A stretch of DNA of 64,000 nt, taken from Ilex aquifolium (taxonomy: Eukaryota > Streptophyta > Magnoliopsida > Aquifoliales > Aquifoliaceae). Both the position numbers and the translations under genes were made by a program. Below the pieces are notes generated by a model. The model was not told where the DNA came from, made no database searches, and saw only the letters and a program-made list of their open reading frames with translations. Positions 48,401 through 60,100 of the stretch are shown here, piece by piece; the first letter of the stretch is position 1, and each line of letters begins with the position of its first letter. The stretch is taken from contig OX637407.1 in the NCBI GenBank assembly GCA_951799425.1, forward strand, positions 26,781,691-26,845,690. Reading direction: 5' to 3'.

Positions 48401-50520
48401 CCCAAAATCAGTCGGTCTCTCTCATCTCAGTCTCTTCTCTTCTCTCAATCACTTCCCCCAAAATCAGTCGGATCCATCAGTTTCTTCTCTCTCTCTCAGA
48501 CGGTCTCTCAATCACTTCCCCCAAAATCATGCCGAATTCTTGGCCGATGTTCTTGTCGACTAAGTTGGAGAAGAAGGTCGAAGAAGCTGATAATCTCAGA
48601 TCTCTAAGGTACAATTACTACAATGAATCGTGCCCACAAGCTGAGCAAATCATCAGAACAACGGTTCAAGAACTGTACAAATTGCGGTCCAATGTTTCTG
48701 CTGCCCTATTGCGGCTGGTTTTCCATGATTGTTTCGTAGAGGTGATTAACTTGTTGCTTCTGGTTTATAGTGATCTAGGGTTTCTTTGCAATTTTTTTGC
48801 ATAAATTGATCTGATTGTTGTCGTTCTTCTTTGGTTTTTTGATAATTATTCTTGCTAAGTACGTGATTGCAATATCCATTGAAGTAGTTTCTCTTGTTCC
48901 ACGTTGAACCTTTATATATTTATATTTTTGATTTATTTTTCCTTGTGGAATATATTTGATCTTGTTCATGGATTCATGGTTCCGAAGTAGTTCCTTTTTT
49001 GTTGATTCGTATTTCGGTTTTGTTTATTGCGTGGCATTTTGATTCATATTTTTATGAAATTGCGTGGGGTTTAACTCTTCTCGTTACTATTGCAACTTCA
49101 GAAAGAGCATTTTCAGTCATTAAACATGTCAAAAGTACTCTTCATAACAAGATGGAAGATGAATATTTGACTGATTCGTTAGTTGTCTACATTGAAAGAG
49201 AAATAACGGAAGCAATTGATACAGATTCAATAATAGATGCCTTTTGTTCTAGGAAGGATCGAAGAGTCCAATTTGAGTTTACATTTGTATTATTGAATAT
49301 ATGTTTATGAGTTTACATTTGTATTTTGTTAGTCGTTTAGTCGTATGAATGCTTAGCTTAGCCCGGGATAAAAAAAAATTATGGCTCCGCCCTTGGTAAT
49401 GATGGGCTACACAATGGAAGGTAAACATCCACCTGTCCATAAATCCCGCCAGTTAAGTGAAGGCAGATTCAGGCCCAGGTCTACCAATATGACTGCCAAG
49501 AGACTTAACCAACTAAGCTAGCCGATAAGCTCCTCCTTTGATCTCCAACAATGAAATACTTAGGAGAAGGTACAAATACATCATAGACAACAAGAAGCTA
49601 TGAATTCAATTTTCACATGTGAAATTACACACCCTACATCTGTTCTATATCATATATTCCTATTAAAGGCTAAAACCAAAAATAAAAAATCACTTCATCA
49701 ATTTCAACATTACCTACATCTTAACTCAACTCAATAAAGCCTTGTCCCAACATTTTTGAGAACTTCAAGAGTATCCTATGAGCGAGAAACTACTACAGAT
49801 ACTTTACACCCCTGGCAGTTCAAAATTTTTGTTGATACATTTCCTCCATATTTGATTTAATCCTTCAATAAATTATTCTTAATGCCATTCTTTCTCCAAA
49901 ATTTTTTATAAAAACTCTCAACATAACCATAATCAATTTCGCCATAATGGCATCCCCTCATGAGCATTTTATTAATGAACTACTCTGCATTATAAACACA
50001 TCATGGCACAAATAAAAGTAAAGCCAAAATCATCAACACATCGCCATAAGAAACTATAAAAAGAACGTGAGAAATGGGGACTACCGTGCTTCCTTCAGCA
50101 TCTTGTTCTGTGGCAAGGTCTTGAAGAAACCAATTAGCACTTCCGTTATCGGCAACATCAAGCTTCAAATCTAATATCTCAATTATCAAGCTCTCGTCAC
50201 GTGCAGGGTCCACAAATGCCTCCTTCAAAACCCAAAAATGAAAACCAAAAATGCTTATAGAAACCCATTCTAGTCAATCAAATAAAAGCATAGAGGAAGA
50301 GAAGCGTAAACCAAATTCACCAACCAACCTGATGATCAGGGACTTGACGTACATCGCTCACATCCTACAATTTAACACATTTTTTCACTATATGTTAAAT
50401 CAATTCAAAACCCACAAAACATAAGCATAAAATTCATAAACTTACCTGAAATCTAAGTGGGAACGTACTGGCTATTGCTCCACCGAACAGAGCACGCTCG
50501 GCACAGTGATCTTCTGGCAT
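45406..50520 (-). CDS. MOG1: Ran guanine nucleotide release factor, MOG1 homologue
   Basis: Seven exons: 50520-50446, 50364-50329, 50222-50085, 47980-47894, 45950-45903, 45821-45745, 45577-45406, giving 210 aa. Phases are consistent and introns GT-AG. The protein starts MPEDHCAERALFGGAIASTF and has the MOG1 core: FVDPARDESLIIEILD, VADNGSANWFLQDLA, VYLANLRLKEVGTDILITAY and the C-terminal FKVNDWSLFG. MOG1 folds like PsbP/DUF1795 proteins and binds the nuclear GTPase Ran, releasing nucleotide and supporting nuclear transport. Family length (about 200 aa) agrees. Exon 4 starts with CTG (Leu) where my recalled Arabidopsis protein has Val. Introns 3 (2104 bp) and 4 (1943 bp) are large; intron 3 holds a hAT element with a peroxidase exon on the opposite strand. 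Confidence 0.93.
46890..47210. other. GC-richer block in MOG1 intron 4, unrecognised
   Basis: Two overlapping plus-strand frames (46898-47104 and 46945-47202) lie in a stretch of clearly higher GC than the rest of the intron. Their products have no domain I recognise. This could be an inserted gene fragment, but no terminal repeats or target duplication are visible. Confidence 0.25.
48529..48741 (+). pseudogene. Captured class III peroxidase exon 1 fragment
   Basis: A 71-codon frame. Residues 27-71 (LRYNYYNESCPQAEQIIRTT ... LRLVFHDCFVE) are the classic start of a mature plant class III peroxidase, with distal-helix Arg and catalytic His in R-L-V-F-H-D-C-F-V. It ends at a perfect exon border (GTAGAG^GTGATT), where peroxidase genes have an intron before GCDAS. 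The first 26 residues (MPNSWPMFLSTKLEKKVEEA...) lack the usual signal peptide. No later peroxidase exons follow. Confidence 0.9.
49068..49310 (+). pseudogene. hAT transposase C-terminal dimerisation fragment
   Basis: Encodes LTLLVTIATSERAFSVIKHV, then STLHNKMEDEYLTDSLVVYI and a C-terminal RRVQF motif, ending at TGA. It matches the hATC domain of TTF-type/ZMYM1-like plant hAT transposases. The frame is intact over this exon but detached from the catalytic domain. Confidence 0.88.
49440..49530 (-). repeat. tRNA-derived SINE-like relic
   Basis: The minus strand carries TAGCTTAGTTGG (49520-49509, A-box-like) and, ~35 nt on, a degenerate B box within GGGCCTGAATCTGCC. It does not fold into a full tRNA. 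It lies 45 bp from the hAT element. Confidence 0.5.
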
Positions 50521-50531
50521 TTTGACCTTTT

Positions 50532-50616
50532 CTGAGTTTTTTCACCACAGATAAGCATCGAAATCAGAGAAATTCAAGCAGTATCAGAACGAGAATGAAA
50601 GTACAAAGAGTTATAC
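50532..50616 (-). other. Predicted 85-nt 5'UTR intron of MOG1
   Basis: Donor CGATCACAG^GTATAAC and acceptor AAAACTCAG^AAAAGG lie 11 nt before the ATG. Motif-based inference. Confidence 0.55.
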
Positions 50617-50710
50617 CTGTGATCGGAGAGAGTGAAGTAGGAAGAGTTTAGAAGATAAATTGAAATGTGGAGAGAAGACGAGAAGTGTTTGGTTTGCAGT
50701 TTGGGGAGGG

Positions 50711-50718
50711 TTTATATA
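50711..50718 (-). promoter_or_regulatory. Putative MOG1 TATA box
   Basis: TATATAAA on the minus strand, ~190 bp before the ATG. It would start transcription near 50685, before a CT-rich leader and the predicted 5'UTR intron. Confidence 0.5.
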
Positions 50719-50829
50719 TGGTGTGGGTGGGTGAGCATGGGAAGCTGTAGTCTCCGCTTCTGCTTAATCGACACGCAGGGTCAATAATCAAAATGTCGAC
50801 TTCAAAAATAACAATAAGAAGAAGAATAA

Positions 50830-51367
50830 AGAATTACACTCAGACCCTCTGAAGTTTGTAATTTAATCACTCAGTCCTCTTGACATTTAAAATATTACAT
50901 ATAAACCTCTTGAGGTTTGTACACATAACACTTAGTTTATGAAGTCTTGATGTAATTTACTAACGGATATACTAACGGTCATTTGACGGCAGGAGTCTAA
51001 GGCCCCGTTTGGTAACGTTTTCGTTTTTCGTTTTTCGTTTTTTTTTTTATTTTTAGCGTAAACAAGAAAAAAAAAACTCGTTTGGTAACCGATTTTATTT
51101 TTATTTTCTGCCACCGTTTTGTAAACGAGGGGCGATTTTCAAAAACCAAAAAAAGTCGTTTTCGGTTTTCGTTTTTCGTTTTCGAAAAACGAAAAACGAA
51201 AACGTTACCAAATCAAAAACAAAAAAAAATCGAAAAACGAAAACGTTACCAAACGAGGCCCAAGTGTTACGCGTGTACAAATATTTAAGGATTTGTGTGT
51301 AATATTATAAATATCAAGGGGTTTAAGTGACTAAATGACAAACTTTAGGTGATCTGAGTATAATTCT
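50830..51367. mobile_element. Inverted-repeat element interrupted by a MITE
   Basis: 50830-50937 (AGAATTACACTCAGACCCTC, then CTTGACATTTAAAATATTAC) recurs inverted at 51262-51367 (GAGAATTATACTCAGATCAC in reverse). The arms are ~105 bp and the right end may extend to CCC at 51370. Superfamily is uncertain because the target duplication is unclear; the long similar arms suggest a Mutator-like relic. Confidence 0.6.
51001..51260. mobile_element. MITE, PIF/Harbinger-like, 260 bp
   Basis: Ends GGCCCCGTTTGGTAACGTTT and inverted AAACGTTACCAAACGAGGCC, with CGTTTTTCG motifs repeated inside both arms. Flanks are TAA (left) and CAA (right), close to the TWA duplication of this superfamily. It is nested in the 50830-51367 element. 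It can fold into an almost complete hairpin. Confidence 0.75.
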
Positions 51368-51370
51368 CCC

Positions 51371-52758
51371 TAATAATAATGATTTTTTGGAGTAAATAAT
51401 CAAAACGTTTTGAAAATATTTTAAAAATATTTCATAAACATAGAATAAAAAATTTGAGAATTTATTTTTAAAATATTAGTTGAATTATATCGAAACATCT
51501 CAAAATGATCTGATACATTTGCAAAAACACATGGAAAGATTTTAAAATATTTTGAAACACTTCAAAATACTTATTTTTTTATTTTGAATAATATCGATAT
51601 AAGAGTAGGGAAATTTTGAACGAGGGACCTCCACGTTAGAAGTAAGATATTTATCCATTGGGGGGTAAAAATATCAGTCCTTTGAAATACCTTTTAAAGT
51701 ATTAGAATTTTAACATCGTTTCAAAATTAAATTTTGATTTTTGGTATTGTGGCAATTGAGTCGAATCAAATTGTAATTGGGTTGCATCAATTCGGTTTTG
51801 TATCGAACACTAACCAACTTTAACCTATCTAATTACCTAATTTGTTTATTATAGCGTCATGTTCGAGTTGATTTGTATAACATGTGAATTAAAAATTTAA
51901 AATTAAGACTTTATTATCTCTCAACTAAACTCATGCTCATAATTTTTTGATAAACTAAAATTCACTAAATACATATAAATAGTAAAAATAAGGAAAAAAT
52001 TATCGTATAAAAATAAGAATTTAGGCCAATACTTGAGAGAAAATAACAAAATTTTAATATCTTATTCGTACAATACTAATTAAACTTATTAAACATGTCT
52101 ATTTTGGATTATCCACGTGAGGTTAGTTAATCTACGATGTTAAAAGACGAATAAAAAAAATAATTATTACAAATTAAATTATAATTTTTAAGTGTCAAAT
52201 TATAATTTAAAAAGTTATGATGAATCAAAAAAAGTTTATAATTAATAAAAAAATAAATCTTATAAAAGTTAAATTATAATTTGTAAAGGCTAATGTAATT
52301 GATTATAGCATTCTCTGACCCACCATGGTACATAACATTCACAAATAATCATAAACATTATTATAGGCATAGGTGGATTTGTGTTATGATTGATCACAAC
52401 ATTCACGATACGAATCTCACCTAAAATTTTTCGTTAAAGTTAACAAGGAATTTGGACGGAAAAGTTTAGAAGTAATTTGTATAGTTTTTTTTATTATTAT
52501 TTTGATTATAAAAATGGGAGAAGGGATGATTAACAATGGACAATAACTCTAGAGCGAAACCATGAGAGTCATTCATTATAAAATATTTGATTTGAGTTAC
52601 AGTTACTGACTTGAAACATTAGAAATCACAATGGACTGGGGCGGGGTGGGAAAAATAGTCTCCATTCTCGTACCCGTTTAAAAATAATTCGTCCATCCTC
52701 GGTCCACTCCATTAACTGGTCAAGTTTTAATTCCCATCCCCATTATGCAAGTAAATTC
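51371..52758. other. AT-rich spacer, nothing recognised
   Basis: No gene or clear repeat. Some TTTTGAAA-type motifs at 51400-51600 recur loosely at 23210-23460. Confidence 0.4.
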
Positions 52759-53427
52759 TAGGGGTGTGATTTGGGCGGGCCAACTCGAATTCAACCTGAG
52801 CTCAACCCGGGAAAAATAGGGTTTGGATTAAAATTTTTAATACTTGGGCTGAGCCTAGACAGAAAAACATCAACCCGAATTAAATTTGGACAATACTCAG
52901 ACTGAGGCATCGAGTTACCGGATTCAACTCAAATATATAAATCGGGCTTAACCCGAATTTCAAATTGGGTTCAACCCAAACGTATTTAAAATAAATATAT
53001 AAACCAATATAGTAATATAACTTAAAAGTTAAAACACGAAAGATCAATCTTCTAGTTCAATCTTTTGTTAAACATTTGGTTATTATATCTTTATCTTAAA
53101 TATTGATTTTTATGCTTTAAATATTGTAGTCTTTTATGTTAAATATTTGATTGAAATTATTGATTGTTACTTTAGGTAAAGACTATATAGTATATATTAA
53201 GTTTAAAACAACAGATTGATTTTGGGTTTGAATGAACCCAACTCGAATTCTAACTTGAAATTTGCCTGAATTACGTAACTCAAATTCAACTCAAGCCCGC
53301 CCCAATTAAACTTGAGCAATACTCGGGTTGAGTATCTTGAGTTAGAGTTAAGATTATGGTTGAGAATTATATACTTATTAAGGTTGAATTAAGGTTAGCC
53401 CCTCAATCCACCCGAGTTGCACCCCTA
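52759..53427. mobile_element. Non-autonomous hAT element, copy 2
   Basis: Ends TAGGGGTGTGATTTGGGC and inverted CACCCGAGTTGCACCCCTA are flanked by a perfect 8-bp duplication GTAAATTC (52751-52758 and 53428-53435). Subterminal AACCCGA/CAACTCGAATTC motifs resemble copy 1 at 9956-10601. It is more diverged internally and lacks the TTAGGG run. It lies ~720 bp upstream of the CUL3 start codon. Confidence 0.92.
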
Positions 53428-53435
53428 GTAAATTC

Positions 53436-54144
53436 TAATCCTTCTCATTTTTTCCGTATCTACTACCATCCTACGAAATGCCCGTCACCACATATAATTA
53501 ACTCAAACAAAAACACCTATATAGTATATAGTATATAGTATACGTCACATAAAAGACAAAAACCAAATCACCCAAAAAAAATATAAAAGTATATAGATTC
53601 TTCTCCCCTACTCCCTCCGTCTCACAGAGTGGCCTACCTCCCATGTCCGAAGCTGTAACCCAAATTTGAGGTTTTAGTTTGACGTATGACTCAATCTAAA
53701 GTTTTATTCTCCACCATTTCAAAACCCCCTTAAACTCGCTTCTCCCAGTGTGTCTTCCTCGTATGAAAAAATCTCTGTAAATTAACGTTTTCAGGTTTAC
53801 GAAAACCTGAGTTTCAATTCACATCTCTTACCCTTTCTTTTTTTCCAAGTTAGTTCATTGATCTCTTCTTTCAAGTGCTCTTCACCTTTTGATTTGATAT
53901 AACACCGGATTTCTATTCATATGTATGGATATATATACATATATAGAGAGAGAGAGAGAGAATTGAATTCAGATCATTTCTAGGCTTCTAGCTGTTTATT
54001 GGGACGTTATTGATTGACGTTTCTGGTTCTGATTTTAAGGGTGATTCTGGTGTTTGATTTGAGCTAACAATTGAAGATTAGTGTGCTTGAAAATTTCTGT
54101 GATAAATTTATATATGTAGAGAGAGAGAGATTGGAGGAGAGAAA
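53436..54144 (+). promoter_or_regulatory. CUL3 upstream region and leader
   Basis: A pyrimidine-rich stretch from ~53600 and (GA)n blocks at 53945-53962 and 54118-54130 precede the ATG. TATAGTATATAG repeats at 53518-53540 could serve as a TATA region. ACTCCCTCCGTCTCA at 53610 looks like one end of a Stowaway MITE, but no second end is present. Confidence 0.4.
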
Positions 54145-57100
54145 ATGAATAGTAGTCAGAAGAAGAGGGTGTTTCAGATAGAGGCGTTTAAACACAAGGT
54201 GGTGGTTGATCCGAAATATGCCGACAAGACTTGGAAGATACTGGAGTTTGCCATTCACGAGATTTACAATCACAATGCCAGTGGCCTTAGCTTTGAAGAG
54301 CTTTATAGGTCATCTTCTATACCATTTTATCTCATACATGACAATTATATCTCGTTTTATATTAACTAGTATTGTTCGCAGTTTGATGTTGTTCTAGTAA
54401 CCATATGATTTACATATTTGTGCTTGTTACTTTAGCTAGATTGAAATGAATTTAGTTCACACATACTATAGCTGTCCTGAGTTGGGGATTTTAGTTTAGG
54501 TAATTTTTTTTTGTTGTTTTTAGTCAGTATAGGTAATATTATTCTTGAGCATTATGTGATTGTGCTTACTGGAATGGAATTATGGGATGTATGGTTGTCA
54601 GAGATGCTTGTCATTCCTAGTTTAGGAAAATGGGATGCAACAATTCCCTCCACTTTGCAGCTTATCAGAACTGTTGGTTGTTGTTGTTGTTTAGTTTACT
54701 CAAGTTAGCTTAGTAGCTCTTGTGATCTGAATAACAGTATCATTGTTACCAGGCCTCTACTTTTTAAAGTTTTATTTGTAATTAATATTGTGACATACTA
54801 GTTATTCATTGTTATTTATCTCTTATAATGTGTTGCGTTTGTATGGTTAGTGTTGTCAGAATGTAAAAGATGTTTTGGGGATCTGATGGTGTTCTAATTT
54901 TTCTAGCATGTTTCACATTAATCCTTATGCAAAATGTAGTGCCTGCTTCTATTATGTTAACCGGAAGAGGCTGTCTAAGCTGATTGTCTTTTCTTCTACA
55001 TATTTATTGCTATATAGGCATATTGCCAACATGCAATGGCTCGCGACATGTACAGATATATCTATCTGCATTTAAATATGGGCCAAGTTACATGATATCT
55101 TAAGTAATTATTTGAGCTGTCTCATGCATCACTATGCTTATTGACAGATACATAATGCCATATAGCAATACGTGGCAACAATTAAACTATCATGTCTAAT
55201 GTTATTTTTATTCTACTTTCTCCTAGGTGTTAAATTATGAGTTCTAGTCAAGAACTAAAATAACTTTTTCACTTTTTTTCCCTTATATAGCATGCTTTTT
55301 ATTCTAAGCATGATGCATGGTTTTTAATAGAAGAGGTGAGGTGATTGTGTATCACTTAATAGTTTTTGAAGTATAATGCATCTTGGACGAAGTTGTTATG
55401 AATTGTTAACAGTTTGTTGTGTTCAGTTATATCCATTTTAATCTGGTCCAATGTAGTCCAGCATTTTTATATCATAATGAAAGAGTTAGAATGCCAGTTT
55501 TGATGCTAAATGGGACTTAAATTTGTTCAACTCGTTAGTTAATGGTACTCTGATATCCTCCCCAAAAGACAAACATGCATACAGAACAGGAAAATGTTTA
55601 TTGGTATTAAGGTATCTTGTGCATACAGAAATAACAATCCATTTCAGTTGATTTAAGCTAGCATTATTAGTGCTTTCAAATGTGCTATAACTCCAGGCAC
55701 TTATCTCACCATTTAATGCGTGGAACAAATGAGGTCTTTAAGATACTGAGAGTTGATATCCACACCTTGTGGAATGTGTCAAGAACTAGGTCATCATACA
55801 AGTCAAGGACTTTTAATGAAATGGTACGTCGTGAATTGTCGACATTGCCATTTTAATTGGTCCACATATTTTCATAAATGAATATTCCTTTTGTTTGGGA
55901 TTGACTGATATAGACTTTTAGCATGTTGCAGGATATGAAAGAATAAAAGCTGTATCTCTAATATAGAATTGGTCCGAGGCATCATAGTAGAATTCTTATA
56001 CTGATATTTATTTAGCGTCCAAAAGTCAAGATTAAGTAGGAACAAGGAGAAAAAGTAACAAAATCAGAAAACTTGTTAATGACATGATATATATTCAAGA
56101 TGTATCTGGTGTCATTCAATAAACCAGGAATAGAAATGTAATGATGTTCATTTTTCTATTCAAGAGGAAAGATCATAGGTCTGTCACCAGCCGATTAACT
56201 GGCACGTTCGATCCTTCAATTCCATTTACCAGTGGAACAATTTATTGTAGTTCTTAAGCTTCCCAGTTGCATTGAGCAACCTGCAAAGACGATAGCTCTT
56301 TTGTGGGGATAATGTGAATGTGTTGACCTCTGTGTCATGCTTGTATCATTATAACCCCTGTCTGATAAGGCTATTGTGCTGTGAGGAAGCTCACATTTAT
56401 TGTGTTTCCTTGGTTACTAAGGATGTGATTCTGGTGGGTTGAAATAGGGACAAGTGAAAAATTTGTCAGTTACTATCTAGGAAGTATGGATACTCGCGGG
56501 GGGGTCGTCGTGGCAGTGTCGGACACGTGTCCGACATGTCCGACACTTGTAGAAGTGTCCCGAACAGTAGCTTTGAATTTTTTTAGTCGGATACGGCTCG
56601 GATATGTGGGGGATACGGGAGGACACGGGAGGGACACGGCAGGATACAGCGAGGTACTTTTGTTATTTTAAAAACTTAGGGGGCTGAAACAAAAAAAAAA
56701 AAGAGCCAAAGCTACGTCGTTTGGCTTGAAAAAGAAAAAACAAAAGGCAAAAGGGAAAAGGATTTGTGAAGCTTCTTCGACACTTCAGTGTGTTCGACAG
56801 AGAGAGAGAAGCGAAGAGAAAAGAAGAGGAGAACGAGCTCGAGAGGACCAGAGGAGGAGGAGGAGGAGAAGAAGAAGGAGAGGGAAGAGGAAGGAAGACT
56901 AACCTGCGACTTGGATCTGGATCTAGACCTGTGATTGCTGCCCAGTCTCTTGCAGGTTCTTCTTGTTGCTTCAATTTTTATTTTTTTTTTCCAAATCTGC
57001 TACTGCTGCTCTTACTTCTTCTGGTCTGTGTGAACTTTTAAAAAATTTGATTAGGTTAATTTGATTGGGTTAGAGTTTTCAAAATTTGGAGATTTTTTGT

Positions 57101-60100
57101 GTTGTTGCATTGCTGTGTTATTGTGTTGCTCGAGAGGACCAAAATTCTGGTCTGTGTTGCTCGGGGGGATCTTCTGGTTTGTGTTGTTCGAGAGGACCAA
57201 AATTTGGCAATTTGCTGTGTTGCTGCCTTTGGGATTTTTTTTTGGTCTTGGTCATCTGTGTTGCTGCCTTTTGTGCTAGTGTGCTGCTGCCTGTTGGTTT
57301 TAAATACTGAAAATTGCTATGTCTTGGTTGTTTGTTATTATTAATGTTGTTGTTATATATATAAAAATATATATAATGATTTTAATTAGCCGTATCCTCG
57401 CCGTACCCGTATCCTATATTTTGAAATTTTGCCGTATCGCCGTGTCCATATCGTATCGGATATGACACCCGTGTTCGTATCCGTGCTTCTTAGGTTACTA
57501 TTTTTGTTGCTTGTTAGGAAGATTTTAGAAGGCAAAAGTGAGAAGACTATCTTTGAGCCCTAAAATTGTTACAATGTTATAAACATGGTCTAGAAAATTT
57601 AAAAATAGGAATATGTCTGAATAGAAACCGATCATATCACAGGTACTTGTACAATTTTATAGTTTTTGTTCTCTATCCTCGTTGCCGAATGAGAAATTTT
57701 TAATAATTATTATAACTTTGTCCTATTAATTTTTTGCTTACTTTATGTATAATGCAGAGCTGGTTCAAATTTATGTATAATGCAGAGCTGATTCAAATTA
57801 ATGTATAATGCAGAGCTGGTTCATGTGAGAAGTTTTAATAAGATAATCCAAAACAATATACTTTTGCTACGAACTTAGTTGATTTTAAAGAACATGTTGT
57901 AGTCATAATCTATTGTGTTTTTTTCTGGTTTGTTCATTTGATCCAGTAGCTGCTCCAATCATCTTGAGCTGATTTCACTGATGCTAAGAGCACTGTGATT
58001 CTTTGGTTAAATCAACTGGGTGTTCAATGAGGCAGTTTGTCTATTACATTTATATTTTCTATTGTAGTGACCACCATGACCTAAATGTTGAGTGATTATT
58101 TGTTTTGAATAGCCTTCTCATGCTGCCCCCCCACAAAAAAAATAAAAAATAAAATCCACAATTCTTTCATTTGTGTCAGTTTCTAACTTTGAATTTTTGC
58201 TTGAATTTAGAAATGCTTACAATATGGTACTGCACAAATTTGGCGAGAAGCTGTACTCAGGACTTGTGTCCACTATGACTTTCCACCTGCAAGAGATATC
58301 AAAATCTATAGAAGCTGCCCAAGGTGGTTTGTTCCTGGAAGAGCTTGATAGGAAATGGACAGATCATAATAAGGCATTGCAGATGATCCGTGACATACTT
58401 ATGTACATGGACAGGACTTTTATTCCAAATACCCATAAAACCCCTGTTCATGAGCTTGGGTTGAATCTATGGAGGGACAATATCATACATTCCAGCAAAA
58501 TTCAGACAAGGCTTTTGAATACACTTCTTGAACTGATACTCAGAGAACGGATAGGAGAAGTTATAAATAGGGGGCTCACGAGGAATATAATTAAGATGTT
58601 AATGGATTTAGGACCTTCAGTATACCAGGAAGACTTTGAGAAACCTTTTCTTGAAGTTTCAGCTGATTTCTATCGGGCTGAGTCTCAGAAGTTTATTGAT
58701 TGCTGTGATTGTGGGGACTACCTGAAGAAAGCTGAGGGACGCCTTAATGAAGAAATAGAGAGGGTATCACACTACTTGGATCCGAAGAGTGAAATCAAGA
58801 TAACCAATGTAGTGGAAAAGGAGATGATTGAAAACCACATGCTAAGACTAGTCCACATGGAAAATTCAGGCTTGGTGAACATGCTTCTTGATGACAAATA
58901 TGAAGATTTGGGAAGAATGTATAACTTGTTCCGGAGGGTTCCCAATGGTCTTTTAACAATTCGAGATGTAATGACTTCTCACCTCAGGAACATTGGTAAA
59001 CTGCTTGTTACTGATCCAGAGAGGTTGAAGGATCCAGTGGAGTTTGTACAGTGCCTTTTGAATGAAAGAGATAAGTACGATAAGATTATAAATTTGGCAT
59101 TCAACAATGACAAGTCATTTCAGAATGCTTTGAACTCCTCTTTTGAGTTCTTCATTAATTTGAACCCTCGTTCTCCTGAGTTTATCTCATTGTTTGTGGA
59201 TGATAAACTGCGCAAAGGTCTAAAAGGAGTCAGTGAGGAAGATGTCGAAATTGTTCTTGACAAGGTGATGACGCTATTCCGTTACTTGCAGGAGAAAGAT
59301 GTTTTTGAGAAGTACTATAAACAACATTTGGCAAAGCGACTACTGTCAGGGAAAACTGTTTCTGACGATGCTGAGAGAAGTCTGATTGTTAAGCTGAAGA
59401 CAGAATGCGGGTACCAGTTTACTTCAAAGTTAGAAGGCATGTTCACTGACATGAAAACTTCTCAGGATACAATGCAGGGGTTTTATGCAACCCATGGTGC
59501 TGAGTTAGGAGATGGCCCCACATTGACCATCCAGGTTCTGACAACTGGGTCTTGGCCCACTCAACCTAGTGTTTCTTGCGACTTGCCTGCTGAAATGTCA
59601 GCTCTGTGTGAGAAGTTCCGATCTTATTACCTGGGGACCCATACAGGTCGGAGATTGACCTGGCAGACTAACATGGGCACTGCTGATCTAAAAGCAACTT
59701 TTGGAAAAGGACAGAGGCATGAGCTTAATGTGTCCACTTACCAAATGTGTGTCCTCGTGCTGTTTAACAATGCTGATCGGCTTAGCTATAAGGAGATAGA
59801 GCAGGCCACAGAGATTCCTTCCTCTGATTTGAAAAGGTGCCTGCAATCCCTGGCTTGTGTTAAAGGAAAGAATGTTCTCCGAAAAGAGCCCATGAGCAAA
59901 GATATCGGAGAGGAGGATGCATTTTTTGTCAACGACAAGTTCACCAGCAAATTCTATAAGGTGAAGATAGGAACTGTTGTTGCACAAAAGGAGTCCGAAC
60001 CCGAAAAACAGGAGACGCGGCAGAGAGTGGAGGAGGATAGGAAGCCTCAGATTGAGGCTGCAGTCGTAAGGATCATGAAATCGAGGAGAGTATTGGATCA

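Larger units (their letters stand above)
48259..49395 (+). mobile_element. hAT element carrying a captured peroxidase exon
   Basis: Ends CAAGGGCGGATC and inverted GCTCCGCCCTTG are flanked by a perfect 8-bp target duplication GTAATGAT (48251-48258 and 49396-49403). It contains, in order on the plus strand, a class III peroxidase first exon (48529-48741) and the C-terminal dimerisation piece of a hAT transposase (about 49068-49310). The DNA-binding and catalytic parts of the transposase are gone, so it needs a partner element. It is inserted in MOG1 intron 3, antisense to MOG1. Confidence 0.93.

Noticed and set aside
48529-48804. A working peroxidase gene
   Set aside because: Only exon 1 is present, no signal peptide is encoded, and it lies wholly within a hAT element; treated as a captured fragment.
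49440-49530. tRNA gene
   Set aside because: A- and B-box-like motifs are present but the B box is degenerate and no acceptor or anticodon stem can be formed; SINE relic preferred.
53609-53630. Stowaway MITE near CUL3
   Set aside because: Only one CTCCCTCCGT-type end is visible, with no inverted partner or TA duplication pair.
56663-57344. Several 70-100-codon frames in the CUL3 intron
   Set aside because: They fall in the GA-rich and tandem-repeated middle of a hAT element and are open in multiple frames.
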